From Chloroflexota bacterium (GTDB lineage: Bacteria > Chloroflexota > Limnocylindria > Limnocylindrales > CSP1-4): a DNA stretch of 64,000 bases. The notes under the pieces were generated by a model. It did no database searches. It saw nothing but the letters and a program-made list of their open reading frames with translations, and was not told the DNA's origin. The number at the start of each line of letters is the position of its first letter. The first letter of the stretch is position 1. Shown piece by piece: positions 1 to 8,770 of the stretch. The stretch lies in NCBI GenBank assembly GCA_919901745.1, contig CAKKPP010000003.1, positions 74,840 through 138,839 of the forward strand, read 5' to 3'. Position numbers and translations under genes: made by a program.

Positions 1-1
1 G

Positions 2-601
2 GTCGAGCAGATCGAGGACGGCCTCCTTCGAAGCGGGCTCCCCCTGGTCGTGGACGCGCGGCGCGGCGGCCGCCCCAGGCTGGCATTTGCGGCCCCGATG
101 CCGCTCGGCATGGTCACCGATCGGGAACCGATCGACCTGTGGCTCGTGGAACGACGTACCACAGAGGTCGTCAGCAGCGCGCTTCGGGCGGCCCTTCCGC
201 AGGGCTACCGGCTGACCGATCTGCATGACGTCTGGCTCGGCGCGCCGGCGCTTGCGGCATGCGTCCGCGGAGCCGAGTACCTCGTGATTCTCGATCCGTC
301 GGGAGGTTCGAAGGCGGAGTTCGAGGCGGCCATTGATGCTCTGCTCTCGGCGGCCAGCCTGCCGCGGGACCGGGTGAAGGGTGGTGGCGTGGTCTCGTAC
401 GACCTGCGCCCGCTCGTCGATGACATCGCCCTGACAACCACCGAGGGTGCTGTCACCCTCGGAATCTCCGTACGATTCGATCAGAACCGCGGCTCGGGCC
501 GCCCCGAGGAGGTCGTGGCGGCCCTGTCCGAGGCAATCGGTCGGCCGATCACCATCGCCAGCACCCGTCGCGAGCGCGTGCTTCTCGCCGAGGACGCATG
601 A
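2..601 (+). CDS. DUF2344 / radical-SAM-linked protein, 3' part
   Basis: The reading frame is open through the left window edge, so only the last 199 codons are present; a GTG at 50 is internal and not the start. The visible protein has the usual DUF2344 (TIGR03936) pattern: a basic stretch with RPRLAFAAPMPLGM near residues 24-37, an acidic 'PIDLWL' strand, 'LPQGYRLTDLHDVWLGAPAL', then a small alpha/beta C-terminal half. Family knowledge: this domain is often fused or adjacent to a radical SAM protein and lies upstream of rplU-rpmA in many bacteria, as here. Its biochemical function is not established. The gene converges on the minus-strand CWB2 gene 40 nt away. Confidence 0.75.
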   Translation, partial: VEQIEDGLLRSGLPLVVDARRGGRPRLAFAAPMPLGMVTDREPIDLWLVERRTTEVVSSALRAALPQGYRLTDLHDVWLGAPALAACVRGAEYLVILDPSGGSKAEFEAAIDALLSAASLPRDRVKGGGVVSYDLRPLVDDIALTTTEGAVTLGISVRFDQNRGSGRPEEVVAALSEAIGRPITIASTRRERVLLAEDA

Positions 602-618
602 CGCCGAGTCGGGGCGTC
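600..618. terminator. Short hairpin between convergent genes
   Basis: GACGCC (600-605) pairs with GGCGTC (613-618) over a 7-nt loop. It overlaps the stop codon of the DUF2344 gene. There is no clear T-run, so it is only a weak terminator candidate. Confidence 0.3.
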
Positions 619-640
619 GTGCTCCGGGGCCGGTTGGCGG

Positions 641-3289
641 TCAGGGCGCGAGGTAGGCGGCGAGCGCATTCAGGACCGCGTCGGAGATGACACTCGTTCC
701 ACCGAGCACGACGATACGCCCGGGACTGAGACGGGTCAGCTCGGTGCCGGTGGCGGTGGGGATCGAGGAAAAGGTGACGAGCAGGAGCGGCGAGTCCTCG
801 AACGCTGCCGCCGCACCGCCGGCGAGTGCATCCGGGTAGTTCGCTCCAGTCGCCACATAGACCGTCGAGACGTCCTTCGGAAAGACCGCTGCCGAGATTG
901 CGGCGGCTGTCGCATACCGATCCGGCCCCGCGTACCGAATGACACCGGCCGAACCGAGCGTTGTGTACGCACGCAGCTCCCTCTCGACCAGATCGGAGAT
1001 GGCGCCAATGCCGCCGAGGACGAAAATCCTGGCCGGCCTGAGCCGCCCAAGCTCGAAGGCCGTCGCCTGCGGGATGGTATCTCGGGTCACGAGGAGCAGG
1101 GGACTGTCCTCGAGGCCGGCAGCGGGACCTCCCGCGAGCGCGTCCGGGTAGTTTGAGCCGACGGCAATGTAGGCGGCCGACACGCCGACCGGGAATGTCG
1201 CCGCTGAGATTGCGGCCGCCGTCCCGTATCGATCGACACCGGCCAACCGCGTGATCGTGCCAGCGGTGTATCCGCCCAGCGCGGACATGACGGCGTCCGA
1301 GATGACGCCGGTCCCGCCCAGTACGACGACTCGCGCCGGCTTGAGTCGAGCCAGTTCGCCGGCCGTCGGTGCAGGAATGGTGTCGCGGGTCACGAGCAGG
1401 AGCGGCCCGTCGTGGTAGGCAGCGGCCGCACCGCCCGCGAGCGCATCGGGGTAGTTCGCGCCCGTGGCGAGGTACGCAACCGGGACGCCGACCGGGAACG
1501 TCGCTGCCGAGATCGCCGCCGCCGTCGCGTACCGGTCTTGCCCCGCCAGTCGCACCACCGTTCCGGCGGTGCCCAGCGAGCCGGTCGACAGTTGCGAAAC
1601 CCACGTCGACCAGCCGCCCGAGACGTCAGCGTACTGGTGACCCTGCCAAACCGCGTTCGGATTGACCGGATCGGTTGCCACGCCGGCGTAGTCGCCCCAT
1701 CGAGTGCCCTGGTACGTACCGCTACCGGGCATGATCTGATGCCATCCGCGGTACTCGCTGTCGCCGGCGCGTTGGTGCACGGCGTGGATCCCCGCCGGTG
1801 CGACAGCCGAAGACCGCGTGTAGACCGCGTACGCGGTACCGTCGGTCGCGAGGCCGATTCCGCCGAGGTACGAATCGAATCCGGGCCACCCGAGCCGGAC
1901 GTCCTGGACGACCGGATCCGCGGCGAGCGGATCCGCGGTGTCCAGCTCGATGAGACGGACGCAGGCGTGGATCGCTTCGAGTTCGCACGGGTAGGTCGAG
2001 GTCGCCCAGAGACGATCCGCTCGCCAGACTGCGTCCGTCGGTCGGTGATCGACCGCGTTCGCGATCGTTGCCAACGCGGGGTCAATCGATGGCTGCCTGG
2101 GCTGCGGCGGCTGGAGGAAGTCGCCGATGAGGCCCTCGTCTGTCAGGTTCCGATATGTCGAGATCGCGAGGTCAGCACCTCCCACCGAACCGGTGATCGT
2201 CGCGAGGCCGAGGTCAGCGAATCCGAACTGGAAGTCCTCGACGATTGCGTGGGCATCGAGGCCCGGGCTTTGTGCCGAGGCCGGGCGCCAGGTGGACAGA
2301 TCCGGCGACGGCCCGAACTCGAAGCCGGACAGAGCACCTCCGTCGACGATGTCGGCCCAGTCGACCACGACAAGGCTCGCACCGATGGAAGACCCGACCG
2401 AGCAACCGGGTGGGTTCGGGCCGGCGGCAATCGAAAACACGTTGACCCCGAGGAGGACCTTGTCAGCGGACATCCCGAGCCCGGGGTAGTCCGGCACGGC
2501 CCCGGGAAACTCAAACTGCCAGATGGTCCACGTCCCGGTCGGATCCGCGCCATCCGAAACCGCGAGGTAGAGCCGGCCGACCGCACAGTCGTGCGATAGC
2601 TCGGTCGCGAGCCAACGACCCTTGGCGGCGTCGTAGAGGACTCGAGGATCAGCATTCAGGACCTGGCCGGCGGGTTCGCCGAAGAATGTCGAGAGCGCGA
2701 TGGTGGTGGCCCCGCCGCCGGCACGGTCGGTGATCCGCAATGCAACGTTCACGGCCTGGACAATGTGCGACGGGCCGGCGGCAACCCACGGGTCGGGGGG
2801 CTCGATGCACGGTCGCGGCAGCGGAACGCAACCGGGCATGAAGTTGTTCACAAGGTCGTTCATGCCGGGGAACCCGATCGAGATGAACGGCGTCGCCGGC
2901 CCGGCCTCCGTGATCGGCGCCGCATCCACCGTCGGCTCGGCGGTCGACTCGTTCGGTGCGCTCGAGGGGCCGGCCGAAGACGCGTCGCCAATGGTGGTGT
3001 CCGTCGGGCCGAGGATCAAGCTGGGAGCCGGCACGTCGCGTCGCGAGCGCGGGTTCGCGTGGGTGAGGGGGGGTACGACTGCTCGCGCGTTACCGAGCGA
3101 GGCCGTGGGTGCGGCGTTCGAGCGCGAGACCGCGCCCACGTTGATCCGGGCGACCGAAGCGGCGTCATGGCGCACGCCGGCGAGGCGATCGTCGACCGTC
3201 CTGGCCAACCCAGCGGCGGCCATCCCAGGGCCGGCCATGCCAGGCGCCGCGACGATCGCGGCAAGCAGGAGCGTCGCGAGCGCGCGCAT
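641..3289 (-). CDS. Secreted protein with three C-terminal CWB2 cell-wall-binding repeats
   Basis: 882 aa. The N-terminus (MRALATLLLAAIVAAPG...) is a short Sec signal peptide. Residues about 30-130 are low-complexity Ala/Pro/Ser. Residues about 135-570 form a globular ectodomain without a confident family; its repeated 'VLYDAAKGRWLATELS'-type strands suggest a beta-propeller-like fold. The last about 310 residues are three tandem CWB2 (PF04122) repeats, each starting [R]LAG-x-DRY-[A/G]TAAAIS and carrying NYPDALAGG, LLLVT and VVLGG. In Firmicutes and Actinobacteria such triplets anchor proteins to cell-wall anionic polymers. Start ATG at 3289 is preceded by GAGGTGG at a good distance. A TATCCT -10-like box lies at 3338-3343. 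Likely an exported surface protein; substrate unknown. Confidence 0.85.
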   Translation of the reverse strand: MRALATLLLAAIVAAPGMAGPGMAAAGLARTVDDRLAGVRHDAASVARINVGAVSRSNAAPTASLGNARAVVPPLTHANPRSRRDVPAPSLILGPTDTTIGDASSAGPSSAPNESTAEPTVDAAPITEAGPATPFISIGFPGMNDLVNNFMPGCVPLPRPCIEPPDPWVAAGPSHIVQAVNVALRITDRAGGGATTIALSTFFGEPAGQVLNADPRVLYDAAKGRWLATELSHDCAVGRLYLAVSDGADPTGTWTIWQFEFPGAVPDYPGLGMSADKVLLGVNVFSIAAGPNPPGCSVGSSIGASLVVVDWADIVDGGALSGFEFGPSPDLSTWRPASAQSPGLDAHAIVEDFQFGFADLGLATITGSVGGADLAISTYRNLTDEGLIGDFLQPPQPRQPSIDPALATIANAVDHRPTDAVWRADRLWATSTYPCELEAIHACVRLIELDTADPLAADPVVQDVRLGWPGFDSYLGGIGLATDGTAYAVYTRSSAVAPAGIHAVHQRAGDSEYRGWHQIMPGSGTYQGTRWGDYAGVATDPVNPNAVWQGHQYADVSGGWSTWVSQLSTGSLGTAGTVVRLAGQDRYATAAAISAATFPVGVPVAYLATGANYPDALAGGAAAAYHDGPLLLVTRDTIPAPTAGELARLKPARVVVLGGTGVISDAVMSALGGYTAGTITRLAGVDRYGTAAAISAATFPVGVSAAYIAVGSNYPDALAGGPAAGLEDSPLLLVTRDTIPQATAFELGRLRPARIFVLGGIGAISDLVERELRAYTTLGSAGVIRYAGPDRYATAAAISAAVFPKDVSTVYVATGANYPDALAGGAAAAFEDSPLLLVTFSSIPTATGTELTRLSPGRIVVLGGTSVISDAVLNALAAYLAP

Positions 3290-3408
3290 GGGTCCACCTC
3301 TCGAAACGGGCGTCGACGCTCGGTCGGGCGCGCCAACAGGATAGTCGTCCCCATCTCCAGCCGGTAGGACGACGCGCCCCCCTCTTCATGGTGCAGAGGG
3401 TGACAAAG

Positions 3409-3444
3409 TCGCTGTCCCCTTAGCGCGGACAGAATCGCTGTCCC
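3409..3444. repeat. Direct repeat / small inverted repeat before rplU
   Basis: TCGCTGTCCC occurs at 3409-3418 and again at 3435-3444. The second copy is also the right arm of a perfect inverted repeat, GGACAG-AATCG-CTGTCC (3427-3443). It sits just upstream of the rplU promoter -35 box. It could be an operator or a scar of a small mobile repeat. Confidence 0.5.
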
Positions 3445-3466
3445 TTGACATCGACCCGGCGCCTCG

Positions 3467-3495
3467 TTGACGCATCCGACGACCGGTCGTACACT
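3467..3495 (+). promoter_or_regulatory. Sigma-70-type promoter for rplU-rpmA-rpmE
   Basis: TTGACG (3467-3472) and TACACT (3490-3495) are separated by exactly 17 nt. Transcription would start near 3502, giving a leader of about 80 nt before rplU. This is the best two-box promoter in the window. Confidence 0.65.
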
Positions 3496-3584
3496 CCGCA
3501 TTCGCGCCTCGACCCCGTCGAGGTGCTCCTCCCTGTCACCAGGTCGCCGTCGCCACGCGCGACCGTCATCGTTTCCGAGGACCC

Positions 3585-4205
3585 ATGTACGCAGTCATCG
3601 AGACCGGCGGGAAGCAGTACCGCGTCGAGGTCGGCACCGAACTCGAAGTTGAGCTGCTGGACGCCGAGCCCGGCGTCGCGATCACGCTCGACCGCATCCT
3701 CCTCGTAGCCGACGGCGACGAAGCCGCGATCGGCCGACCGGTTGTCGCCGACGCGACCGTCGAGGCGCAGGTTGTTCGCCGCGATCGCGGGCCCAAGCTG
3801 ATCAGCTTCAAGTACCGGCCGAAGGCGCGCCGGCGGGTGACCAAGGGCCACCGTCAGGAGCTGACCGTCCTCCGTATCAGCGACATCCGGTTCGGTGGCA
3901 AGAGCGCAGCCGAGGCGCAGCGCAAACTGGAGCAAGACGCTCTGACCGAGCGACAGCGCCTCGAGGCGGCGGCCGCGAAGCAGGCGGCGGCAGATGCCGC
4001 GCTCGCCGACAAGCTCGCTCAGGCCAAGGCGAAGGCCGACAAGCCGGCGGGATCGCCGGCCGACGCAGGGGCCACCCCGACCAAGGCCAAGGCCAAAGCC
4101 AGGACCAAGGCACCACCCGCCCAGGCAGCGACGCCGGCCGCGGACGATGCGCCGGTCAAGCCGGCGGCGCCCAGGCGGACGCGCGCCACCAAGAAGGACG
4201 AGTAG
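3585..4205 (+). CDS. rplU: Large ribosomal subunit protein bL21 with long C-terminal tail
   Basis: 206 aa, about twice the usual length near 103. Residues 1-103 are a standard bL21 starting [15 protein letters not shown] and including '[21 protein letters not shown]', the rRNA-binding beta-barrel. From about 105 onward comes a lysine/alanine-rich tail: first a helix with coiled-coil character (AEAQRKLEQ...), then an Ala/Pro/Lys/Thr-rich disordered end. A GAGG lies 4 nt before the ATG. It heads rplU-rpmA-rpmE, with rpmA 5 nt downstream. The core assignment is certain; the role of the tail is unknown and may simply be extra RNA-binding charge. Confidence 0.95.
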   Translation: MYAVIETGGKQYRVEVGTELEVELLDAEPGVAITLDRILLVADGDEAAIGRPVVADATVEAQVVRRDRGPKLISFKYRPKARRRVTKGHRQELTVLRISDIRFGGKSAAEAQRKLEQDALTERQRLEAAAAKQAAADAALADKLAQAKAKADKPAGSPADAGATPTKAKAKARTKAPPAQAATPAADDAPVKPAAPRRTRATKKDE

Positions 4206-4210
4206 ACGCG

Positions 4211-4495
4211 ATGGCCCACAAGAAAGCTGGTTCCAGCTCGAGGAATGGTCGCGACAGCGTCGGCCAGCGGCTCGGCGTCAAGGTCGGAGACGGCCAGCTC
4301 GTCCCCGCCGGATCGATCATCGTCCGCCAGCGCGGCATGACCTTCCTGTCCGGGAAGGGGACCGGGCTGGGCAAGGACTACACGGTCTTTGCGACCGTCA
4401 CCGGACACGTCAAGTTCGAGCACGCCACGAAGGCCAAGAAGCGCATTCGTGTCGATGCCGTCGAGGCACCGGCAGCGGCCGTCGCCGAGGCCTGA
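4211..4495 (+). CDS. rpmA: Large ribosomal subunit protein bL27
   Basis: 94 aa. Begins [24 protein letters not shown], the standard bL27 start, whose N-terminal tail reaches the peptidyl-transferase centre. '[20 protein letters not shown]' follows. No Firmicutes-type cleavable N-terminal extension is present. The start codon is 5 nt after the rplU stop, the usual L21-L27 pairing. The end is a short Ala/Val-rich tail. Confidence 0.97.
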   Translation: MAHKKAGSSSRNGRDSVGQRLGVKVGDGQLVPAGSIIVRQRGMTFLSGKGTGLGKDYTVFATVTGHVKFEHATKAKKRIRVDAVEAPAAAVAEA

Positions 4496-4565
4496 GCAAG
4501 ACACCGTAGCCGACGACCACCGGCGGGCGATCCAGCCCGCTCGGACGGCGCCGCAGGAGAGACCC

Positions 4566-4778
4566 GTGAAACCCGATATCCATCCCCAGTACCACCAGGC
4601 AAAGGTCCATTGCGGCTCGTGCGGCACGGAGTGGGAAGTCGGTTCGACACGAACCGAGTTGCGCGTCGACGTGTGTGGCAACTGCCACCCGTTCTTCACC
4701 GGCAAGCAGACGATCATCGACACTGCTGGCCAGGTCGAGCGCTTCCAGAAGCGCCTCGAGCGACAGGCCCGCAGCTGA
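4566..4778 (+). CDS. rpmE: Large ribosomal subunit protein bL31, zinc-binding (C+) form
   Basis: 70 aa. I chose the GTG at 4566 because the protein then reads MKPDIHPQYHQAKVHCGSCG and because CAGGAGAG lies 5 nt upstream. CGSC (residues 16-19) and CGNC (37-40) supply the four zinc ligands of the C+ form. 'HPFFTGKQ' is the conserved core. It follows rpmA by 70 nt and is probably co-transcribed. Confidence 0.95.
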   Translation: MKPDIHPQYHQAKVHCGSCGTEWEVGSTRTELRVDVCGNCHPFFTGKQTIIDTAGQVERFQKRLERQARS

Positions 4779-4788
4779 TCGCAGCTCC

Positions 4789-4846
4789 CCGGCCGGCACG
4801 TGGCCGGTCGCTTCGAGCGTCTCGCGGCGGGTCCATCGGGCCCGCC
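4789..4846 (+). terminator. Two hairpins after rpmE
   Basis: CCGGCC (4789-4794) pairs with GGCCGG (4802-4807). GGCGGG (4826-4831) pairs with CCCGCC (4841-4846), followed by GTTCTGATT, a weak T-rich run. This probably ends the ribosomal-protein transcript before the promoter at 4862. Confidence 0.5.
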
Positions 4847-4861
4847 GTTCTGATTCGAGGC

Positions 4862-4867
4862 TAGACT
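4862..4867 (+). promoter_or_regulatory. -10 box TAGACT, leaderless start of DUF1385 gene
   Basis: TAGACT lies 7 nt before the ATG at 4875, so transcription should begin at or next to the start codon. No convincing -35 box and no ribosome site are visible. Confidence 0.55.
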
Positions 4868-4874
4868 CTCGCCC

Positions 4875-5822
4875 ATGGCAAGATTCAGCTACGGCGGTCA
4901 GGCCCTCATCGAGGGTGTCCTCATGCGCGGTCGCGACGCGGTCGCGGTTGCTCTGCGCCACCCGGACGGGCGGATCGTGTGGGCGACGGAGCGGCTCGAT
5001 TCCGGTTTCCACGGCTCACGCTGGGCGAAGGCGCCGTTTGTCCGCGGTCTGATCGTGCTCTACGAGACGCTCGTCGTCGGGACTCGCTGGCTCGTGCGCA
5101 GCGCATCCGTCGCCTCGGCAGAGGAGGAAGGCGAGGAGCTCGGGAGGGGCGCGATCGCCATCATGCTCCTGATCACGCTCGTGGCCGGCATCGGGATCTT
5201 CTTTCTGCTGCCGCTGTTCATCGCCAGCGCGACCACCGCGGGGATCGACAACGGCGCGGTTCAGCACCTGGTCGAGGGTCTGATCCGGGTCGCCATCTTC
5301 CTCGGCTACCTGATGCTCATCGGCCGCGCCCCCGACATCGCGCGCGTCTTCCAGTACCACGGCGCCGAGCACATGACGATCCACGCGCTCGAGGCCGGAC
5401 GCGACCTCGTGCCGGCCGAAGTGCGCCAGTTCCCGACCGCCCACCCGCGCTGCGGCACGGAGTTCCTGGTCGTCGTCATCGCGCTGTCGATCGTGGCCTT
5501 CAGCCTCGTCGGTCGACAGGAGCCCCTGGTCATGGTCGGGAGCCGCATCCTGTTGATCCCGGTGATTGCGGCGATCGGCTACGAGATTCTGCGCTGGGGG
5601 GCGCGTCACCGGTCCAACCGGCTCGTCCGGGCGATCATGTATCCGGGAATCCTCGTTCAGATGATCACCACCAAGCAGCCCACCGACGACATGATCGAGG
5701 TCGCCATCGTGTCGATGGAGGAGGCGCTCCGCGCCGACGGCGAGGCGCTGCCGGCCGGGAGCGGCATCCTGCAGCGGGCACCGATGGACCTGGCCGGGGC
5801 GGTCACCGCACCCGAGGCATGA
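4875..5822 (+). CDS. DUF1385 membrane protein
   Basis: 315 aa. Contains the DUF1385 (PF07136) signatures: [13 protein letters not shown] at residues 7-19, '[17 protein letters not shown]' at 159-175 and 'HPRCGTEF' at 190-197. Hydrophobic segments lie near residues 92-118, 135-150, 198-215 and 218-235, so it is a polytopic inner-membrane protein; the conserved His/Cys pattern hints at metal binding, but function is unknown. Position between rpmE and prfA is common in Firmicutes and Chloroflexota. The stop overlaps the prfA start (ATGA). The start is fixed by the leaderless promoter at 4862. Confidence 0.9.
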   Translation: MARFSYGGQALIEGVLMRGRDAVAVALRHPDGRIVWATERLDSGFHGSRWAKAPFVRGLIVLYETLVVGTRWLVRSASVASAEEEGEELGRGAIAIMLLITLVAGIGIFFLLPLFIASATTAGIDNGAVQHLVEGLIRVAIFLGYLMLIGRAPDIARVFQYHGAEHMTIHALEAGRDLVPAEVRQFPTAHPRCGTEFLVVVIALSIVAFSLVGRQEPLVMVGSRILLIPVIAAIGYEILRWGARHRSNRLVRAIMYPGILVQMITTKQPTDDMIEVAIVSMEEALRADGEALPAGSGILQRAPMDLAGAVTAPEA

Positions 5823-6919
5823 GCGTCCTCGACGTCAAGCTCGAGGCGGTCGCCGCGCAGTACGACGACCTCCAGGAGGAGCTGGCGCGGCCCGAGAGCC
5901 TGGCCGATCCGGCGTCGATCAAGCGGCTCGGCAAGGAGCTTTCGCGGCTCGAACCAGTGGTGGCCGCGTTCCGTCGGCTCCTCGAGACACGTATGGAGCT
6001 CGTCGGCGCCCGCGAAGTGCGGGACGCCGATGAAGACGAGGAGATGCGGGCGATGGCCCGCGACGAGATCGAGCGGCTCGAGGGGGTCGAGGCGAGCCTC
6101 GTGGACGAGGTGAAGGTCCTGCTCCTGCCCCGAGATCCGGCCGACGACGGGAATGTCATCCTCGAAGTCCGCGCGGGAGCCGGCGGCGAGGAGGCGGCCC
6201 TGTTCGCGAGCGAGCTGCTCCGGATGTACCTCCAATATGCGGAGCGGCACCGCTTCAGGGCCGAGGTGATCAGCCTGAGCGAGACCGGCATCGGGGGGGT
6301 CAAGGAGGCGATCGTCGAGATCTCCGGTGACGGGGCCTACTCGCGCCTCAAGTTCGAAGGAGGGACCCACCGCGTGCAGCGGGTCCCCGCGACCGAGTCG
6401 TCGGGCCGGATCCACACGTCGACGGCGACTGTCGTGGTGCTGCCCGAGGTCGAGGAGTCCGAGATCGAGATCGACGAGGAGAAGGACCTCAGGATCGATG
6501 TCAAGCGCGCGTCGGGACCCGGTGGGCAGTCGGTCAACACGACCGACTCGGCCGTCCGCATCACTCATCTCCCGTCGGGGCTTGTGGTCGAGATCCAGGA
6601 CGAGAAGAGCCAGCACAAGAACAAGGCCAAGGCACTGTCCGTGCTCCGCGCTCGACTCGTGGACATCGAGCGCCAGAAACAGCGCGAGGCGGATTCGGTG
6701 GCGCGCCGCTCGATGATCGGTTCGGGCGACCGTGCGGACAAGATCCGTACCTACAACTTTCCCCAGGATCGCGTGACCGACCATCGGATCGGACTCGATC
6801 TGTCCAGCCTGCCGCGGATCCTCGACGGCGACCTCGACCGCCTGATCGACACGTTGATCACGACCGACCAGGCGGAGCAGCTGCGGACGGTCGTGGACGA
6901 CACCACGTCGTCCGCCTGA
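5819..6919 (+). CDS. prfA: Peptide chain release factor 1
   Basis: 366 aa. Releases nascent peptides at UAA and UAG. The GGQ loop in '[17 protein letters not shown]' is at residues 235-237; its glutamine is the target of PrmC, encoded next. The N-terminal coiled-coil domain and codon-recognition region precede it. The ATG at 5819 overlaps the DUF1385 stop in an ATGA junction, and starting there gives the normal family length. prmC begins 23 nt downstream. Confidence 0.96.
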   Translation: MSVLDVKLEAVAAQYDDLQEELARPESLADPASIKRLGKELSRLEPVVAAFRRLLETRMELVGAREVRDADEDEEMRAMARDEIERLEGVEASLVDEVKVLLLPRDPADDGNVILEVRAGAGGEEAALFASELLRMYLQYAERHRFRAEVISLSETGIGGVKEAIVEISGDGAYSRLKFEGGTHRVQRVPATESSGRIHTSTATVVVLPEVEESEIEIDEEKDLRIDVKRASGPGGQSVNTTDSAVRITHLPSGLVVEIQDEKSQHKNKAKALSVLRARLVDIERQKQREADSVARRSMIGSGDRADKIRTYNFPQDRVTDHRIGLDLSSLPRILDGDLDRLIDTLITTDQAEQLRTVVDDTTSSA

Positions 6920-6942
6920 CCGCGCGCCCAGGGCCCGACGCC

Positions 6943-7866
6943 ATGAGCACGGTGGAGGCACTCCTGCGGTCGGGGATGGCGCGGCTCAAGGCGAGCGGAT
7001 CCGAGAGCGCCCGACTGGACGCCGAGCTGCTGCTGGGGATGGCTGTCGGCACCGAGCGGACGGCTCTGCGGGCGCATCCCGAGGCGCCGGTCGGTACCGA
7101 TGCGGAGGCGACCTATGCGGCGGCCCTCGTCCGCCGCGAGGCCGGCGAGCCGGTCGCCTACATTCGCGGTCTCAAGGAGTTCCACGGCGTTGCTCTCGGC
7201 GTGGATGCCCGAGCGCTCATCCCGCGTCCGGAAACGGAGACGCTCGTGGACCTGGCCGATGCGGAGGTCCTCCGTCGGCTGACGGCCGCGCCGCGTCCCC
7301 GTGGAGCGCCGGCCATGGTCCTGGCGGACGTGGGAACGGGATGCGGGACGGTTGCGGTGGCCCTGATCGTTGCCCTGCGCAGGCGTGGGGCGGACGGCGA
7401 CGTCGAGATCCTTGCCACCGACATCTCTCACGAGGCACTCGATCTCGCCCGCGAGAACGCGGTCGGACATGGGGTCGCCGATCGGGTGCGCTTCGTGGAG
7501 GCCGACCTGCTCCCGCCGGGCGGTGGCCCATACGAGCTTGTCCTGGCCAACCTGCCGTACGTTCAGAGCGCGGCGGTCGCACAACTCCCGATCGCGGCCT
7601 CGTTCGAACCGCGCCTGGCCCTCGATGGTGGCCCGGACGGGCTGGCCCTGATCCGTCGTCTCCTCGATCGCCTGCCGGATGCCCTGGGTCCCGATGGCGT
7701 CGCCCTTCTCGAGATCGGCGGCGACCAGGGCGAGGCCATCGTCGTGGCCGTCGCCGACCGGCTGCCGGGGTGGCACTGCACGGTGGCGCCCGACCTTGGC
7801 GGGCTCCCGCGCGTCGCACGGGTGGAGCGCCCGCCAAGTGCGGCCGCGTTCGGGGGTCCCGAATGA
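6943..7866 (+). CDS. prmC: Release factor glutamine methyltransferase
   Basis: 307 aa. An N-terminal helical domain (about 1-90) recognises the release factor; the class I SAM-dependent domain carries 'LADVGTGCGTVAVALI' and the catalytic NLPY motif at residues 203-206, which binds the glutamine amide. It modifies the GGQ glutamine of RF1/RF2. Directly downstream of its substrate gene, and its stop overlaps the next start (ATGA). Confidence 0.94.
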   Translation: MSTVEALLRSGMARLKASGSESARLDAELLLGMAVGTERTALRAHPEAPVGTDAEATYAAALVRREAGEPVAYIRGLKEFHGVALGVDARALIPRPETETLVDLADAEVLRRLTAAPRPRGAPAMVLADVGTGCGTVAVALIVALRRRGADGDVEILATDISHEALDLARENAVGHGVADRVRFVEADLLPPGGGPYELVLANLPYVQSAAVAQLPIAASFEPRLALDGGPDGLALIRRLLDRLPDALGPDGVALLEIGGDQGEAIVVAVADRLPGWHCTVAPDLGGLPRVARVERPPSAAAFGGPE

Positions 7867-8741
7867 TCCCGCGATCCCCGGGATTCCCGATCCGGATGAT
7901 CGCGCTCGATATCGATGGAACCATCGTCGGGGACGACCTGACCCTGGGCCCGCGGATCCGCTCGGCCGTGCGCGCGGCCCTGGACCGTGGCATCCGCGTC
8001 TCGCTGGTGACCGGCCGGATGGCCAGCAGCGCCCAGCGCTTCGCCGACGAGCTGGGTCTCGTCGATCCGATCGTCGCGTACCAGGGAGCGTTGATCCGGG
8101 CGATGCCCGAGGAACGCGGTCGCCTGGGTCGCCTGCTGGTGCATCGGCCGCTCCCGGCAGCCGTGGCCCGCGAGACGATCTCCTGGTCCATTGCCCACGG
8201 CCTCGACCCTCACGTCAACCACCTCGAGACATTCGTGATCCGGGCGGACGACCCGCGAACCGACGACTATTCGGCGTTTCTGGGCGCCCCGGCCCGTCGC
8301 GTTCCGGACATCGGACGGGCCGTCACCCGCCCGGTCACCAAGGTCCTCGCAGCCGCAGAGGACCCGCGCCCGATGCGCTCCCTCGAGAACGCCAGGCGCA
8401 CGTTCTCGGGCCGTGCCGCCGTGACGGTGAGCCACCCGCGATTTCTCGAGTTCGTGGCCCCCGGCGTTTCGAAGGGTCGGGCCGTGCGCTGGCTGGCGCG
8501 CCGCCACGGTGTCCCGCTCGAGCAGGCCATGGCCATCGGCGACCACCTCAACGACCTCGAGATGATCCTCGAGGTGGGCCACGGTGCCGCGATGCCATCG
8601 GCCCCCGCCGCCGTTCTCGAGGCTGCCCGCTATCTGCCGGGTCCAGTCGATGCCGAGGGCGCCGCCGAGCTCATCGAGGCACTCGCCCTTGCCGAGCCGG
8701 CGGCGGCGCGCCGGAATGCGCTCGCGCTGGCCACGCGATGA
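7863..8741 (+). CDS. HAD-superfamily (Cof-type) hydrolase
   Basis: 292 aa. The ATG at 7863 overlaps the prmC stop (ATGA) and places DIDGT (residues 16-20, motif I nucleophile Asp) at the normal distance from the N-terminus. Other motifs: 'VSLVTGRM' (motif II), 'GVSKGRAVRWLARR' and 'AIGDHLNDLEMI' (motif IV). This is the Cof/type IIB layout of phosphatases acting on sugar phosphates or flavin nucleotides. The substrate cannot be told from sequence. Confidence 0.88.
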   Translation: MIPRSPGFPIRMIALDIDGTIVGDDLTLGPRIRSAVRAALDRGIRVSLVTGRMASSAQRFADELGLVDPIVAYQGALIRAMPEERGRLGRLLVHRPLPAAVARETISWSIAHGLDPHVNHLETFVIRADDPRTDDYSAFLGAPARRVPDIGRAVTRPVTKVLAAAEDPRPMRSLENARRTFSGRAAVTVSHPRFLEFVAPGVSKGRAVRWLARRHGVPLEQAMAIGDHLNDLEMILEVGHGAAMPSAPAAVLEAARYLPGPVDAEGAAELIEALALAEPAAARRNALALATR

Positions 8742-8768
8742 CCGCGCGATGAGCGCGCGATGAGCCGG
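8733..8768 (+). repeat. Short tandem repeat with nested ATG/TGA
   Basis: Three degenerate copies of about 11 bp with core GCGCGATGA span the junction of the HAD gene and the Sua5-like gene. Each copy contains ATGA, so it may give several restart or stop options; equally it may be slippage. Confidence 0.4.
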
Positions 8769-8770
8769 CG

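Noticed and set aside
4979..5818. In-frame N-terminal extension of prfA
   Set aside because: Overlaps the whole DUF1385 gene; the true RF1 start is the ATGA overlap at 5819.
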